A DNA stretch of 64,000 nt from Macquaria australasica (GCA_005408345.1 SEMN01000410.1:1-64000), one strand, 5' to 3'; positions 48,401 to 60,905 are shown, numbered from the stretch's first letter. The notes: generated by a model from the letters alone, not told the origin. Program-made: numbers and translations.

Positions 48401-51400
48401 CTCGGTTGCTCGTCTGAAGTGGAGTCTCACTGGCCACTGGACCAATAGGAGTGGGCTAAACACACAGGAAGTGAGGTCAGAGTAAAGAAATACACAGTTG
48501 GTTACATGACATTTCTTTGTGTGGACTTGATATGCTACTATTGAACTTATAGATGACACTGTTGTATTGTTGGGGGGCTCACTAGGACCCCTGTACAATG
48601 AACTATTTTGTCATTAAAAACGAATTGCATCAAATGTAAAAGCTTGAGAGCGATGATGCAGACATTATCACATTATCTGAACTTCCAACACTGTTTTCTG
48701 CTGACCTCACTCCAACTAAGTCTATTCAGATTACAGTTTACAAAGAAACTTAGACATGGAGGAGGAAGTGGCTATTACTTTCTGGAGATACAAGTCTGAC
48801 TATTAGCTCCTGTTTACATAGTAGATCACTCACATGATTATGTATCACTGCTGAACTGACCTCTCAGCATTGACCCTGCCCTAAACCCAGCAGTAAGTTC
48901 AGCTCAGACAGCTCACTGTGTGTGTGCAACACAAAACACCCACTCCACACTAACCAGCGGCTTGCCAGTCCAGTCATACTGGTAGTCAAAGATGTATCCA
49001 TTTCTGTCAAAGAGGTCCGTAAAGAGTTTCCTCAGGTAGTCGTAGTCCGGCTTCTCGAAGAAGTCCAGCCGACGCACGTACCGCAAGTAGGTGGCCATCT
49101 CTTCTGTTACATACACACAGGCGCACAAATACAATTCACACAGACATGCACAGATTCATACAGACACACAAAATTTGATCAACATATGCTAGCCTGAGCA
49201 TATATACAACAGCTGCACAGAAACGCTGCTTTTCTTGTGGAGGTGTGTGTATACGAACCAGGGAAACTTTCACAGAGGACCTCTATTGGTGTGTCTCTCT
49301 TCGTGTCGCCTATCTTCTGATAACGTTCTTTCAGAGTGTCAGCCTAATGAAGAGAGAGAGAGTTATACATAACAGGTAATGGATGGGTGTAAGGCTACTG
49401 AAGACTGAGGTCCACGCTTGAAGGGAAGGGGGAAAAACTAAGATGACTGGATTGATGAACACACTGGAGGGTTAGGTGGAATTCACATAGAATCAGGTGC
49501 TGCGCCAAAAACGCAGATTTTCACATTCATTTGAACCGGGGTACTGCGTTCAGGATGTGGCAGTGGGGGCCACAAAAAAACGCAGCGGCCTGCGGCAAAA
49601 AAGTTGAAACAGATTCAGCTTTTGTAGAAACGCAACCCGACGTCATGCTGCGGCAGCCAATCACACCGGCAGACACCCAGGTGAAGAAGAACTTTGTTTG
49701 CCTGTAGCACTGTAGCATTAGCTGTTTACCTTAATATTCCACTGTTTACCGAGCAACTGTGAAAATGGAAGAGAGACTGATCAATCGCAGCCGCGATGAC
49801 TGTACATGAGCAACCCTGCCACGAGGGAGTACAAAGAAATTAAACAGACGTGCAGTTCCTTGGCTTGTATCAAGCTGGAATTGCTGGTTAGTATCAGACA
49901 CTCCCACATCGCCACCCCGCAACACCTGATTCAATGTGTAAATGGCCTTAGTCGGCTGTCTCCTCACCTTGAGTCCTTGCCAGGGTAGGCTGCCTCGCAG
50001 GAAGTACATGAACATGTGGCCTAGAGCTTCCAGGTCATCCCGCCTGCTTTGCTCTGAAATAACACAGGACAACAACAAAGGCTTAAATGGCTCCACTGCA
50101 CCAGTGGTGTTAAATTCAACACATCTAATGCCAAGAACACAAACACTATGCTTCAACACCCAGTCTGGTACTTACAACACCACTGCTGTGAGAAAGGCAG
50201 GCACATTATATCCGCCATAGTCTAATTCCTTTATGATACTTAAACCATAATCACTAATGATTTCCCAATGGTATAATGATACTTTAAAATGGTCATTTTA
50301 AAAAAATTTATGCAAAATGTTTCCACATTGCTGCAGAAAACCTTCAGCTCGCTACTTCTGGCTGAGCACTGAAAGAATCAGGAACTTCCTCAGTGTGTTG
50401 CTTGCAACAGATTTGATTGCCAAGTCTCAGTCCTGACAGATGTAAGCTGTCAAGCCCGAGTTGGTGTTAAGCAGACCTGCAAACTAAAGTGGGGTGAAAA
50501 AGATGACAGGTCTGACCCTCACTCCCCTAATTTTTTGATTAAAAAAAAAAATGAATAGCCTACAATTTTAATGATCCATTCATCTTTCAGTTATTTATGC
50601 AGCAAATATGTCAAACATCTTTTGGTTTCAGCTTCTTAAATGTGAAGATTTGCTGATTTTCTTTAGAATGTATACTTGACAGACATCACTGAATGACAAA
50701 TTATTTGAAGATATCACCTTGGGCTCTGGGACATTATGGACGATTGCACAATTATCTGATATTTTATACATTAAACAATTCATCTAAAAAGAAGTAACAC
50801 ATTACTCGACAATAAAAACCATAAAATAGCTGCAGCCTTAATCGTTTTCTCTGTCTTTGGCCTGTAACAAGGTGTTCTGCTGTTTCGCCATATGACACTT
50901 TCTGCCTCGACCACTATTCTCTCATGGTATGGACCTATGATTTGGGTTAGAGTGGTACATGTAGCACGAGGGAGCAACTCACCTTTCCCCAGGTGTGTAT
51001 TGATGCTCATATATCTAGCAGTTCCAGTCAGACTCTTGTGTTCTCTGTATGGGATGTGTTTCTTAGTCTCAGGGTCTATGTATTCTTTCGCCAGGCCAAA
51101 GTCTATGATGTGGATGGTGTGTTGCCGTTTGGAGCCGGGTCGGCCCACCAGGAAGTTCTCAGGCTTCACGTCTCGATAGATCAGGCTTCTGGTGTGGACA
51201 AACTCCATACGGGTTATCTACGAGAAAGGACGGAGCAAAAAAGGCAAAGCTAAGAAATCCAACAATAACAAGTGTTTCGATGTAAAAAAAAAAATGTTTT
51301 TACATGTTTGTCTTACCAGTTGTATGGCTATCATGAGTACAGTCTTTAGAGAGAAGGTCCGGTCACAGAGGTCAAACAGATCTTCTAAGCTGGGTCCCAG

Positions 51401-53701
51401 TAGCTCCAAAACCATAGCATTGTATTTACCACATGGTCCAAAGTAAAACACCTGGGGTACGCCCTCTGCATGAACACATAAAAAAAGAACAGGAGTTGGA
51501 CACTGGCACATTTATTTATATACACACACCATACATTGATCAAACATCAACCATCACTGCATGCATTAGGAGACATGACTGTAATTCCCATACACAGCAG
51601 ATACACTTAGCCCACAATACAATATATAGCTCGACATCTAGTTTATGATAGTTGTCTTATAATAGAGATGAAAAAGTCCCACATGAAGTCCAAGTCCTAA
51701 ACTTTGCCTGCACCAAATTTAATGTGATTAAAATGATTAACAGTTAATATAGTAAATGTAGAGATAATGCTTTTTAAAATGTGCATTTATTACTTTCAAA
51801 CAAACTGTTTTGCATGTTGCCGATCATTTTCAACCACAGTAGTATTATTAGTATATTTACTGATCTGAATTTGATACTCCGGGGTATGAAAATGAAGAGC
51901 TGATGTGCAAAAAACATCATTTTTAATCTTTAGTCTTGGGGAGGATATCAAGTCAATCCAAGTCAAGTCCAAGTGGTGTCACGAGTCGTTGGTGTTCAGG
52001 TCAACATCTAGTTCAAAGTCTTCATTGATTTTGTCATGTCTGAGATCATCAGATTTATGATGAGTCTAACTCAGGTCCAAGCCATGTGACTCGAGTCCAC
52101 ACGAGTCCTCTCTCTTACAGTGTCTCTACAAAGGAGGCGTTTCAGTGGTCTGTCGGACTGGGTTTTTTAACTGCAAAGTCTATTTTCTTACGTTTTAGGC
52201 GTGTAACTACAGTGATTGTGTGTTGGGCTCTGTGCGCTGCCAAATGCAGATTACTTACACTCAATAGTGTGCCTGAATGCATCCTGTGTAGACACAAGGT
52301 TTAAACACACTGAAAGTGATAATTGACGCACCTCATTTGGCGCATGTCAAATGGTGCTGCTATGGCGCACCGCAGGCATCAGATTTGAAATGCCAACACC
52401 ACCGAGCAGTATTTTGGGAAAAGGTCGATACTGCAGCTGCAGAAAAAACAGCTTTGGTCTCTGGGTCCTCATTTGATGCTCCAAAATTGAAACAAGGTTG
52501 GAGTGGGGGCGTCAAGGCAGTTTGACACGCGTCAAAGCACTTTTGGTGGGCGTTCGGCCATTTAAAACAATAAGTGTACTTCAAAACGCGCGCGTCAGAC
52601 GATTTCAGTGCATTTGGGACTTCAGACTTGCTGCTTTTACTACGTGGGCTGTATAGACATGGTAGTAGAATATTAACTTTATGTGGTGCACAAGTGGTAA
52701 AGTTTTCACTGCAGAGACTCGGGGTTTATTACAGAGTAGTAATTCTTCTGGCTTGGTCATGTGTTCTAATGGACATTCGTGGTAAAAAGGGGGAGCATGA
52801 ACATCCTACGTGTTACAGTGGAAAGAAAGTGTGAAGATATGTCCAGCAACACAGACGTATAACATGGATGTCTACACCCTCCCAAGGTCAAAAATAGAGT
52901 GTGCATTTCAAATTGGGCAAAAACAGGGGAAAATTGAAGAGAATAATATGATACTTTTCTTTATGCTAAAAAAATAACTCAAACAGTCTTCTTTGCTAGT
53001 TGGCATATGCTCCACACAGCTAACTTCTTAATAAATATTGGTCACAAGCAAACCCTTCCATTCAAACTGATTCTCACAGCAGGAACCAGACAAAAGAGAA
53101 GCTGGCTCCGTCTCACCTGAACTCCCCAGCTGTTTGTAGAAGCGGTATTCTAGGTGGAGCTGTGGCGCCCTTGACTTTATAGGCTCCTACAAAGGAGGAT
53201 TATGTTTGAATTAGAATAATTCTTTATCATACATATAATCATAAAACACATTTTTCTTACAATACTGCCATATTCAGGGTAGTCAAACCCAAAACATGTT
53301 TTCAGTATATAATGGTTTAAGTACAATGTGAAACTGTTTTCTGTCCCTTTTATCATTCTCATTATTAAACAAATGAAGTGTGCTGCCCTACAATACTATA
53401 TACACCATATACAGAGAAATTATTTTACCAGTTTGATAGCCACGTATTCATTGGTGTACAGGTTCTTTCCAAGTCGCAGCTCTCCAAAGTTCCCACATCC
53501 AATCTTCTTTCCAACCCGGAAGTTTGGTCCGACCATCAGAACCCCAGAGTTGGAGCCAGCACCCCGGCCACCGTGCCCTGATCGACTCCCTGTCTTCCCA
53601 GACATCCTCTTCCCCTCTTCTGTCTCCCCCTTCCCTCCACCACCACCACCACCACCCCCTCCTCCTCCTCCTCCCCCTACTCCTCGCTTGTCAAAGTCCA
53701 T
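39480..53701 (-). CDS. csnk1g2: Casein kinase 1 gamma 2
   Basis: CK1 gamma is a membrane-anchored Ser/Thr kinase; its best known target is LRP6 in Wnt signalling. Coding exons in transcript order are 53429-53701, 53117-53186, 51317-51465, 50983-51217, 49968-50053, 49259-49343, 48955-49103, 48375-48455, [43551-43652 cassette], 40850-40956 and 39480-39534. All are GT-AG with matching phases, giving 429 residues, or 463 with the cassette. Start MDFDKRG fits gamma 2, followed by a 15-Gly tract and [10 protein letters not shown]. Kinase landmarks are the GCGNFG loop (68-73), VAIK Lys90, YRDVKPEN with catalytic Asp180, DFG 203-205 and the CK1 signature SINTH (235-239). The tail ends [17 protein letters not shown], a Cys-rich, basic motif expected to be palmitoylated. 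Gamma 2 is chosen over gamma 1/3 by the N-terminus; the a/b paralogue is not resolved. The downstream neighbour mfsd12 is on the same strand; both lie on 19p13.3 in humans. Confidence 0.96.
40036..40240 (+). mobile_element. Truncated L2-type LINE 3' end
   Basis: Plus-strand copy of the 3' UTR also seen reversed at 9268 and 62416: CTCGAGGTTTCTACCTGTTA, CTTGCCACTGTCGC, TGGTGGGAACTGTTGGGTCT, then CTTGGCGCTATATAAAC and an AACTGAATTCAACTG tail. About 205 bp. It lies in the csnk1g2 intron before the last exon. Confidence 0.85.
41339..41655. mobile_element. Dispersed fish MITE-like repeat (one end)
   Basis: AAAGGACCAGTGAGTCAGAT, ATTGGCAGAAATGGAATATA, GTGGGTCCTCTTCCACGGAG and GTAGCCCAGAACGGACAAAC are blocks of a non-autonomous repeat I recognise as very common in percomorph fish. 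The right end is missing. Non-coding. It lies in the csnk1g2 intron between the cassette exon and exon 9. Confidence 0.6.
43551..43652 (-). other. csnk1g2: csnk1g2 cassette exon (34 codons)
   Basis: An open 102-nt segment bounded on minus by a CTCCTCTAG acceptor and a GTACTGAG donor, phase 0 at both ends. It encodes [20 protein letters not shown] then [14 protein letters not shown]. The C-terminal ADRLGGSVQ followed by VMSSTNGEL of the next exon resembles a stretch known from CK1 gamma 3 (ADRHGGSVQ-VSSTNGEL). Exons 8 and 9 also join in frame without it, so it can be included or skipped cleanly. Alternative use is inferred. Confidence 0.75.
43660..43935. repeat. Purine-rich tract beside cassette exon
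   Basis: Over 250 bp of plus-strand GA-rich sequence (GGAGGAGGAAGAGGTGGTGG, GAGAAGGAAAAAGGTGAAG). On the transcript this is a long pyrimidine tract ending just ahead of the cassette exon acceptor. It contains no gene. Confidence 0.8.
44132..44884. mobile_element. piggyBac-like MITE with TTAA ends
   Basis: Both ends are flanked by TTAA (44132-44135 and 44881-44884), with perfect 14-bp inverted repeats AGCTGGGGTAGGCA / TGCCTACCCCAGCT inside. TTAA duplication is the hallmark of piggyBac-type insertion. The 745-bp interior has no recognisable transposase. It lies in the large csnk1g2 intron upstream of the cassette exon. Confidence 0.85.
44955..46879. mobile_element. hAT-like element with nested insertions
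   Basis: The left end AGGGGTGGGCGGTATAACC and right end TTATACCGCCCAGCCCTT are near-complementary terminal repeats of hAT type. An 8-bp TSD could not be confirmed. Between them lie at least two further repeats (45832-46585 and within it about 46261-46400). No intact transposase frame is seen. It lies in csnk1g2 intron 8. Confidence 0.65.
45832..46585. mobile_element. Non-autonomous TIR element nested in the hAT-like copy
   Basis: Ends CCCCTTTTCCAGCA and TGGTGGAAAAAGGGCA are inverted repeats with mismatches. The subterminal GGAACGGGTTCCGTTCTGG and GAACGGAACCGGTTCAAGAA echo each other. It contains a further dispersed repeat near 46261-46400 (ATAGACTGTATAAAGATGGA ... CAGCTCCCCAAAAGTGAAGC). Non-coding. 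Confidence 0.6.
46880..48374. other. csnk1g2 intron, nothing recognised
   Basis: AT-rich intron sequence between the hAT-like element and exon 8. Apart from a short (GT)n-like run near 48150-48180 I see no gene, RNA or assignable repeat. Confidence 0.5.
49482..49945. mobile_element. PIF/Harbinger-like MITE with MADF-type relic
   Basis: The left end ATTCACATAGAATCAGGTGC and right end (about 49918-49945) ACACCTGATTCAATGTGTAA are inverted repeats. Inside, on plus, [11 protein letters not shown] (ATG 49766) and, after an internal gap and stop, REYKEIKQT resemble the start of a MADF/Myb-like DNA-binding protein such as PIF/Harbinger elements encode. The copy ends about 22 bases before csnk1g2 exon 5 (49968). 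Confidence 0.6.
51665..52107. repeat. Dispersed 'CAAGTCCAAGTC' repeat
   Basis: GTCCAAGTCCTAAACTTTGC near the left and AAGTCAATCCAAGTCAAGTC, CATGTGACTCGAGTCCACAC near the right belong to a repeat with many GACTC/CAAGTC motifs that I recognise as common in fish. It lies in csnk1g2 intron 2. Confidence 0.55.
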
Positions 53702-54536
53702 CAGTTTGTGGTAGCCTGGCCTCTCCACGGTTAAGCCGATTCCATGCAACCAAAACAACTACCAAAACAACTGCCTAGCGGCTTGACTGTTAGACGTTAG
53801 GGTGGTCTACCCTGGGTCAAGTTGTGAATTAATCTGGGATTGGGGTTTCACTTTAAAGAGGGCAAGGACTGAGTGGTGGCAATTTAAGCTGAACTGTGAC
53901 AGATGTGAGATGAAGTGAGCTTAGTTAGGCTGAATTTAAGAGTGCTATGTGCAACACAAAAGTGATAAAAGCTGATGAGAGTGAAAGATGGAGCAAAAGC
54001 AAAAGCTGATGATTGTTGGTTGGATGGACAGATGACTAAATTAAAGAGAAATGAAAAGATGATGGGGTAAGGGGGCACCACTACCAACTACTTTATACCC
54101 CCTTGTAGGGGCCAGAGATGGTGATGGAGGGGAGCAGGATAATGGCCTGATATGTCACCATACGTGGCTAGCCATATGCTAACATGCTATATGAAACTGG
54201 GAAGCTACGCTAGCTTCGGGCTCAGACATACCAGTCCACCATGACAACAGCCTGCTATCAGCACAACATATGCACCCAACCTCAGTGCAGGAGTACGTTG
54301 AGTTGATCAAAAACTAAAGAAGCTCAGATATTCGGGTATGACTAAATACTTTAGGCGTTTGATTTATTGCCATAGGTCTTAGTTAGTTGGTTTTAGAGCA
54401 TGTGTTCCTATAAATGCTGGACCTCTGTACTTCCACTGATAATCTGCCACACAATTGCCTGGTCATACAGAACACCAGGGGAAGCCTTGGTCCCTGGGTC
54501 TGAGGAACGCTGTGTGCTGAGGTTTCAAAGTACCAC
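53702..54536 (-). other. csnk1g2: csnk1g2 5' UTR (start exon, inferred)
   Basis: On minus a strong pyrimidine tract and acceptor (TTTTTCTCTGTCTTTCAG) ends at 54537. The sequence from there to the ATG at 53701 shows no obvious donor, so it is likely 5' UTR of the first coding exon. The frame extends 19 codons upstream of MDFDKRG, but family similarity starts at MDFDK, so that ATG is chosen. Confidence 0.45.
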
Positions 54537-57500
54537 CTGAAAGACAGAGAAAAACAATTTGATTAGATTCAAATGATTTCATGAAAGCAGAACCATATAT
54601 GAATATTTAATGCATAGTAGAGTACTTTCAGACAATACAGATCCATCTTTATGGGGCTTCCTGAACCATTTTAGCTAAAAAGTAAAAGGACAAATTGCTT
54701 CTATAACCTAAAAACTCTGGGCTATTTAAAAAGGATCCTATAACAAATCAATTTAGAAGAAAAGGTGTTAGACACCCGACCACTGACCTACATGTTTTGG
54801 TGTTGTACAGAAACCCTGGGAGAAGAATCACATTGAACGTATGCACTACAATAATAAGACTGATAAACGTTATTATACAGCACATTTTAATAGAGTTGTA
54901 GTTAAAGTTTACAGGGATTTAAAAGATGGTAATGATTCTGCCAGCCTTACATCTTCACTTCTCAGTTTTTCTGTAAGTGCCGATCTCAAATCACGTAGAG
55001 ATAGCTACATCAGATGATGTGTAGCAACCACAATAATCAGTAAATAAAATTACATAAATTAGATTGAAAGAGAAAGAAAAGTTATTTTTGTCAGTGAACA
55101 TTTTGGAAGTTTAAATTTTAAAATTCATAAAAGCTACCACCTGACAGCATTTGGCCTTTTTCACAGAAAACCAGGCCAGATCTTCCTCCAGGAAGACATG
55201 TTCTCTAGTCTCCAATTCCTTCCTTCTCTCCTCTCAGCTTACCTCGGCACTCCATTCTTTCCTTTTACATCCACTCTATCTCCACCTCTCCTCACATCCC
55301 TTCTCCTCTACTCAAGACCTCCCCTCTCTCTCCCTGCTTTGCATGCTATATCAAGCTGGCTTATGGCAATGCATGTGCTTGTACTTATTTTTTAGGATCT
55401 AACTATGCAGGTAGAAGATGAAGCCTAGAGCTACTAAAGGGGGTCTAAAAACGTATCTCATTTGAGTCAGTTAATTCAGTTACATGCACGTTCTTAAACT
55501 GAAACCTTTTGTGCTGAATATAAAATATACATACTGTACCTTCAAGACAATTGTAGTTGGCAAATTTAGTTGCTGCAGATCAAGTCAAATCAATTAACTC
55601 AAAGCAAAATCATTTATAAATAAATGTCCAAAGAATTTGAGATCCAATTAGTCCTGTTTGAAGAATTAAGAGTAGATCATTTAGAGGAGATTACAGCAAC
55701 GCATGGTAGAGAGTACAGCTTATTATCACATCTATTCATTTAACTTTTACATACGGTTTTGGTAGACGACCTGTCCTTAATTTAATTGGTGAATACTTTG
55801 TTGGCTGACATTTCTACGTTCTAAGTTTAGGCTGAACAGCAAATTAAAGATAAGTTGCACAGATATATAGTCACCTCTCCTTTCACAAAACACGCCGTCA
55901 ATGGGAATTTGTATTTTCTCTTCATGGAATATGATGATACCAATTTGGGGACTAGAGGTATAACAAAGGTCACAGACTTCTGGCCACATTAATGTACATA
56001 TGTTCAGGTAGTTCCTGGCATTGTCGTCGGTCAACTTCAGAATAATAGTTCACTGCCGAAGATGTTCATGACCACTTCTTTCCTCGTGATAATGACATGG
56101 AGGACACAGTGAGGAGGAGGAAATGTCTGAGAAAGCGGACAATGCCGAGTATGTCAACGCATCTCCTCTGATGTCATTAACAGGAATAACATGACCCCTG
56201 AGCCCCTGTGAGGAAGGGCATCATGTGAACCATGAACATCAGCAAAATGACCCAATTAGGTTTTTATTGTATTTTGCTGAATTTCTGCAAAGACTACATA
56301 AAAACATCTACTTTAGTCAACACATCTTATTTACATTGATATAATTTCAAACCGCAGCATAAATGTCATAATGTACCACTGTGGTCTTACAAAAAAACAA
56401 CTATAAATGGTCTATTACAGTCTAGTCCGGTATTGACATTTTGCTTTCATCAAACCACTATGACTAGAGGCGCCCCACACAGGATATTTGTAGCCAATAA
56501 CAGTTGCTGAATGCTTGCAAAAAATGGCAGATGCTGATACCAATCTATGAACACAGTGGGATTCAGAAAGCCTTCTGAGCTATGTGCAACAACAACTTCA
56601 ACTACAGAGCAGCTGCGTCAACTCTTTGCCTGAGAACATGAATTTGTTGTTTATGTGAGCACTGTGCTCAGCTGAGTTTAGCAAATGAGGGAATTAGGTT
56701 GCTCAACACTTAACAAACAGGGTTGCAAGACTTGCTAAAATCAGATTCCATAATAAAATTAAACAGCACTTTGCCCCGACTGAAGTTAGACCTATGCCTT
56801 TAATTACATCCGCAGTAGCAGGTCAAACACTGTGTTTTCCCTCCCACAGAGGCCTTTGTCAGATTGAGCAACTCACAGCAAAAAAAAAAAAAATCAATGC
56901 TGCTGTACAAGCCATGTATGAGAAAGGGTTAGGCCTGCGAAAAGCGAGAGGCAACATCAATCCCACACACTATCTTTGGCCTCAGCTAAAAGAAGAGTCT
57001 GCAACTCTTGCATGAATACAATCCGAAAGACTGAGGCCTTTGCTCAAACATGCATGAGCTAGCTGGCTTTGGTAAAAACTGACTTGCTGCACCAAAACTG
57101 GTCATTAAGCAATTATTTTATTATGCTTTCGCCTGTGCCTGATATTTCTATACTTTGACAAACTCTAGTTTGACCTTCTCTACTATAACCTCCAATCATG
57201 CAGTTACTTGGGATATATGTTCTAAAATAGCTTAGTATCAAAACTCATTTCTTTTCAGGTACACATCAAATACCATCAGGAAGCCTTTAAACTTTTCTTT
57301 GACCCCAGTACATCTCCCCAAGAATCTATAACCTCATCACTGCAAGTCAACCTTTCCTTATAACAACTGATGGTGTTGTATACTTTCAGGGTGTCTGCAC
57401 ACTTTATGAAATTATATTTAAGACTTTTTAGGGATCCACGCATACCCTGACTTTACTGTAAACTATACTGGCAAATATACTTTCATTTATTTTTGAAAAC

Positions 57501-59043
57501 AGGTAAAACCATATCAGTATAGGCACTGAAATCCAGATACCACTCTCGGTATCCAATACTGAGTCATTGTCAGCAATGTTTTATGTCATGGTCCCCTCTT
57601 GTCTGACAACATCAAGCTGAGCAGTGAAAGTTCAGTAGTTTACTACACCCACTAACCTGCATGCAACCTCACACCCACCTGTACCAAATGCACAGCCTGC
57701 CACAGGCTACAAACCTGACCTCAATTACTAAGCAACTGGGACAATAGATGCAACAGTTCCTCCACAAGAAGAAAAATGAGATACACAGGAACAGTTTCTT
57801 AGATATGCCAATTTAGACAACACTTATTTAAAATTAAAAATCTGCCCAGAGCCTCTGTATTGGCAACTAATACACCATTTATATGGTGTATATGTTTTTT
57901 GTCTTTATAAATAACAAAAAGTGAGTTTCCTACAAAAGTAATCTACTGACTGTGAAATGCAAACAGCGATAAATACATTGCTTATGAGGGGAAAAAACAT
58001 TAGCAGGTGGTTATGTATGTGCTAAGGTTTCTACATGCAGTTAATTTATGATTAGCAAGTATCAATTGCACCTTGCAGTATAACTAGCTAATGAGTGCAT
58101 GCAGGCCCGGATGGTACAAAAGCCTTTATCCTAATAATCAATCTGTTCATTTCAAGTTCTTCTCAGTAGGCAGTGCAACGTTCTTCGATTTCGATGTTTA
58201 GGGGAAATACAATATATGTAGCTGTAGCAACATCGCCTTGTCTGTCTCACCACCCACACTCCAATGATTAACTTAGCTGCACCACCTCTTACTCACATCT
58301 AAATATATATATATATAATATAAGCCAACAGGAGAGACTGTAAACAACAGTTTTGTTCAAGATCGTCGCAAGCTGTCATCATTTCAAATTTTGGAGCAGA
58401 AAGCTGTTAAGGTGGTGAGCTGTAACGTTAGGAAAGGAGCTCGAGTTTGCTAATATTAATGGAGCTAACGTTAGCTGATACGACTGCAGCAGATTTCAAC
58501 ATTCGAGGAGCAGAGGCTGTTCAATCGGATGCCTGTGCGCCTGCAGTCGCTACCCGACGTTGGCTGCTAGACTATTTGGGAAAATCTAATAATATGATGA
58601 TATGGCACGTCAAACTATCATTCGAGCTAGGTACGTTAACGCAGGAAGTTAAGTTTAGGCCACAGTAGTTTGTGTGCGAGTGTTTGGCCTCAGTGTTGCC
58701 TGACAACGTTAGCTTCATTGAAACAAAATTGAAATAGCTAACTGGAGAGGATGCAGTAGCAAATGAAGCCAAGTAATGTCAGAGAATACAACGACAATAT
58801 TAACGGACACCAGTGAACAGGGTAGCTAGTCAACTTTATCAACAACTAGCTGCCCAGCTAGCGTTTACTAGCCTCTGTGGTCGTAGCAAGACGTAGCCTG
58901 GTGTAAGCTAACATGTTAGCCAGTAAGCTAACTAGCCGACGTTGGCTAACGCTGAATTTCCTCCCATACATACAGTCATTCATAAACATAGCTAGCTAAT
59001 TTAACAAACACATTTGTGCAAAGTTCAAAAAACAGCTTACGTA
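54537..59043. other. Presumed csnk1g2 5' UTR intron
   Basis: AT-rich with no exon-like or repeat sequence I can assign. Several TAGC/GCTAACGTTAGC-type motifs occur near 58440-58950. If the first exon is at about 59044, this is a single intron of 4.5 kb. Confidence 0.4.
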
Positions 59044-59330
59044 CCTAAATAGATTATCTTTCTGTCGCTATTTTTCTAGCTTGGTATAAATTGTTCTCAT
59101 TTTCTTCGTCTCGTTTCCCTGCTCATCTCTTTTTCTGTGGATGTTTGGCTAACCAGCTGAAAAGCCTCGCCAGTGACCGTAACGCAATTTGCGTGGATGG
59201 AAATGAGTGCGGCACAGAAAACGGAAGGGGCGAGCGTAAACTGCTTTGAAGAATATCGACAGAAAATCTGTGCACGCGTATGCGTGTCTGTGTGAGTGTG
59301 CGTGAGAGGGGGGTCACGCACACTTTGATT
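59044..59330 (-). promoter_or_regulatory. csnk1g2: Candidate csnk1g2 first exon and promoter
   Basis: On minus a good splice donor (TTTAG then GTACGTAAG) lies at 59043. The sequence above it (59160-59320) is the most CpG-rich part of the right half of the window (GACCGTAACGCAATTTGCG, CACGCGTATGCG). This fits a non-coding first exon with a CpG promoter, but there is no transcript evidence. Confidence 0.4.
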
Positions 59331-60029
59331 TGTGGAGAAAAGTTTTTACTTTCACCGGTACTTGCTTAAATAACTGATTGTGTGTGTGTTTTTCATGCTT
59401 TATGTGTTTATACATTTTAATTTCTTAAATATCTGTATCCAATCTGAACAGAGGTATTTATATTGCGGTATTGGACCCTAGCACACTTAATTTTACATTT
59501 ATTTGAAAACAATATTTCATCATATGTAATATTTGGTTCAGAATCCTTTACAGTTAATGTAGTTTGAGTGTGTGAGCCACAAACATCAAGCAGATTGAAA
59601 TATTTGCTGCTGATGCTCTGCCAGGCAACCAAACCCTTCATAACTTCATAATTTAATGTTTAATTTCAAATGTAAGTGCTCTCATACAGGGCAAAAACAA
59701 TTAAAATCTGTCAGCTTACGGACTGCTTTCTTATCATACATAGTTTGACTAGTGGTGTCATGTAGCATTGATTTGTGCTGAACTTATCATTTGCTACTTT
59801 AATCTTATTGAAGTAAATCCTTTACAAAAGTCCTCATGAGAAAAGATAAAGTAACCATGATAACTCCATATATGCGAGTGGAATGAGGCTGGGTTTACCA
59901 TTGAAACACCCAGTACAATAAAGCTATTATAAACTACTGTATATAAAATCCATTATTATTACCTTGTTAGGCCTAGTCCTGTTACAAAGTGTCATTTGTC
60001 TTTTTGATTGGATGGATAATAACAAAAGA

Positions 60030-60905
60030 CTTCAGAATCAGAATACTTGTACACATACAAGAGATTTGACTCCAGTTTTAAGTTGCTCTCAATGAACTCA
60101 CACACAGTTCCAAGAACAATTTACAGGAAGAAAGGAATGGAGATACAGCTAAAAACAAGGACAATAAAGCTGTACAAAGATAGGTAACACTGAACATAGA
60201 ACTATTATGTGCATATAAATATAGATGAAAAATAGGTGTTTATATAAATATATGTTAAAAAAAATCAAAATTGACCAACAACATACAATGTCTATACAAG
60301 TCAAGTGTTTCGAATACATATTGAATGGCTAAAGTACTGGATTACTTTATATACATGAATTGGGTGGTAATGTACAGTATATGCATGTATACATGTCTAA
60401 ATACAGTACATACAGCATGCAGGATGGATAGATGATACGTACATGTTAGAGCACAGTATTTCAAACTGTAAATATATTATTTATCATATGTAGGTCAGTG
60501 GATGTTTTTGTGTTACAGGGTTATTGACACTGTATGACTGATGTTATCATTTCATCAGAGTGATGGCCTGTGGAAAGAAACCGTTCTTGTGTTTGGTTGT
60601 TTTGGCGTACAGTCCTCTGTAACGTCTACCATAGGGGAGAAGTTGGAACAGGTTGTGTCCAGGGTGTGATGGGTCTGCAGTGATGCTTCCTGCCCGTTTC
60701 CTGAATGGAGGGCAGCTTGGCACCATTGATTTTTTTCTGCAGTCCTGACTGTCCGTTGTAGTCTGTTCCTGTCCTGGTTGGTGGTCAATCCAAACCAGAC
60801 AGTGGTGGGTGTACAGAGAACAGACTGCAGCTCCTGGGGCAGGTTGACCTTCCTAAGCTGATAGGAAGTACATCCTCTGCTGGGCCTTTCTGATGATGTT
60901 GGATA
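60030..60905 (-). mobile_element. LINE 3' part (RT C-terminus plus UTR)
   Basis: On minus one frame reads PGHNLFQLLPYGRRYRGLY near 60600-60670. An adjacent frame reads NRLQRTVRTAEK near 60735-60775. Both are blocks of the C-terminal tail of fish non-LTR retrotransposons (LLPSGRRYR-type). The frames are shifted. 60030-60540 is AT-rich 3' UTR-like sequence. The clade (Rex/L2-like) is not certain. Confidence 0.65.

Noticed and set aside
52310..52570. Possible TIR element with TTGACGC-type ends
   Set aside because: The two ends share only short TTGACGC/GCGTCAA motifs and no convincing inverted repeat or TSD.
58447..58668. 73-codon plus-strand frame in a GCTAACGTTAGC-rich region
   Set aside because: No recognisable domain, no good donor at its end and no neighbouring exon. 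The region is better explained as csnk1g2 5' intron.
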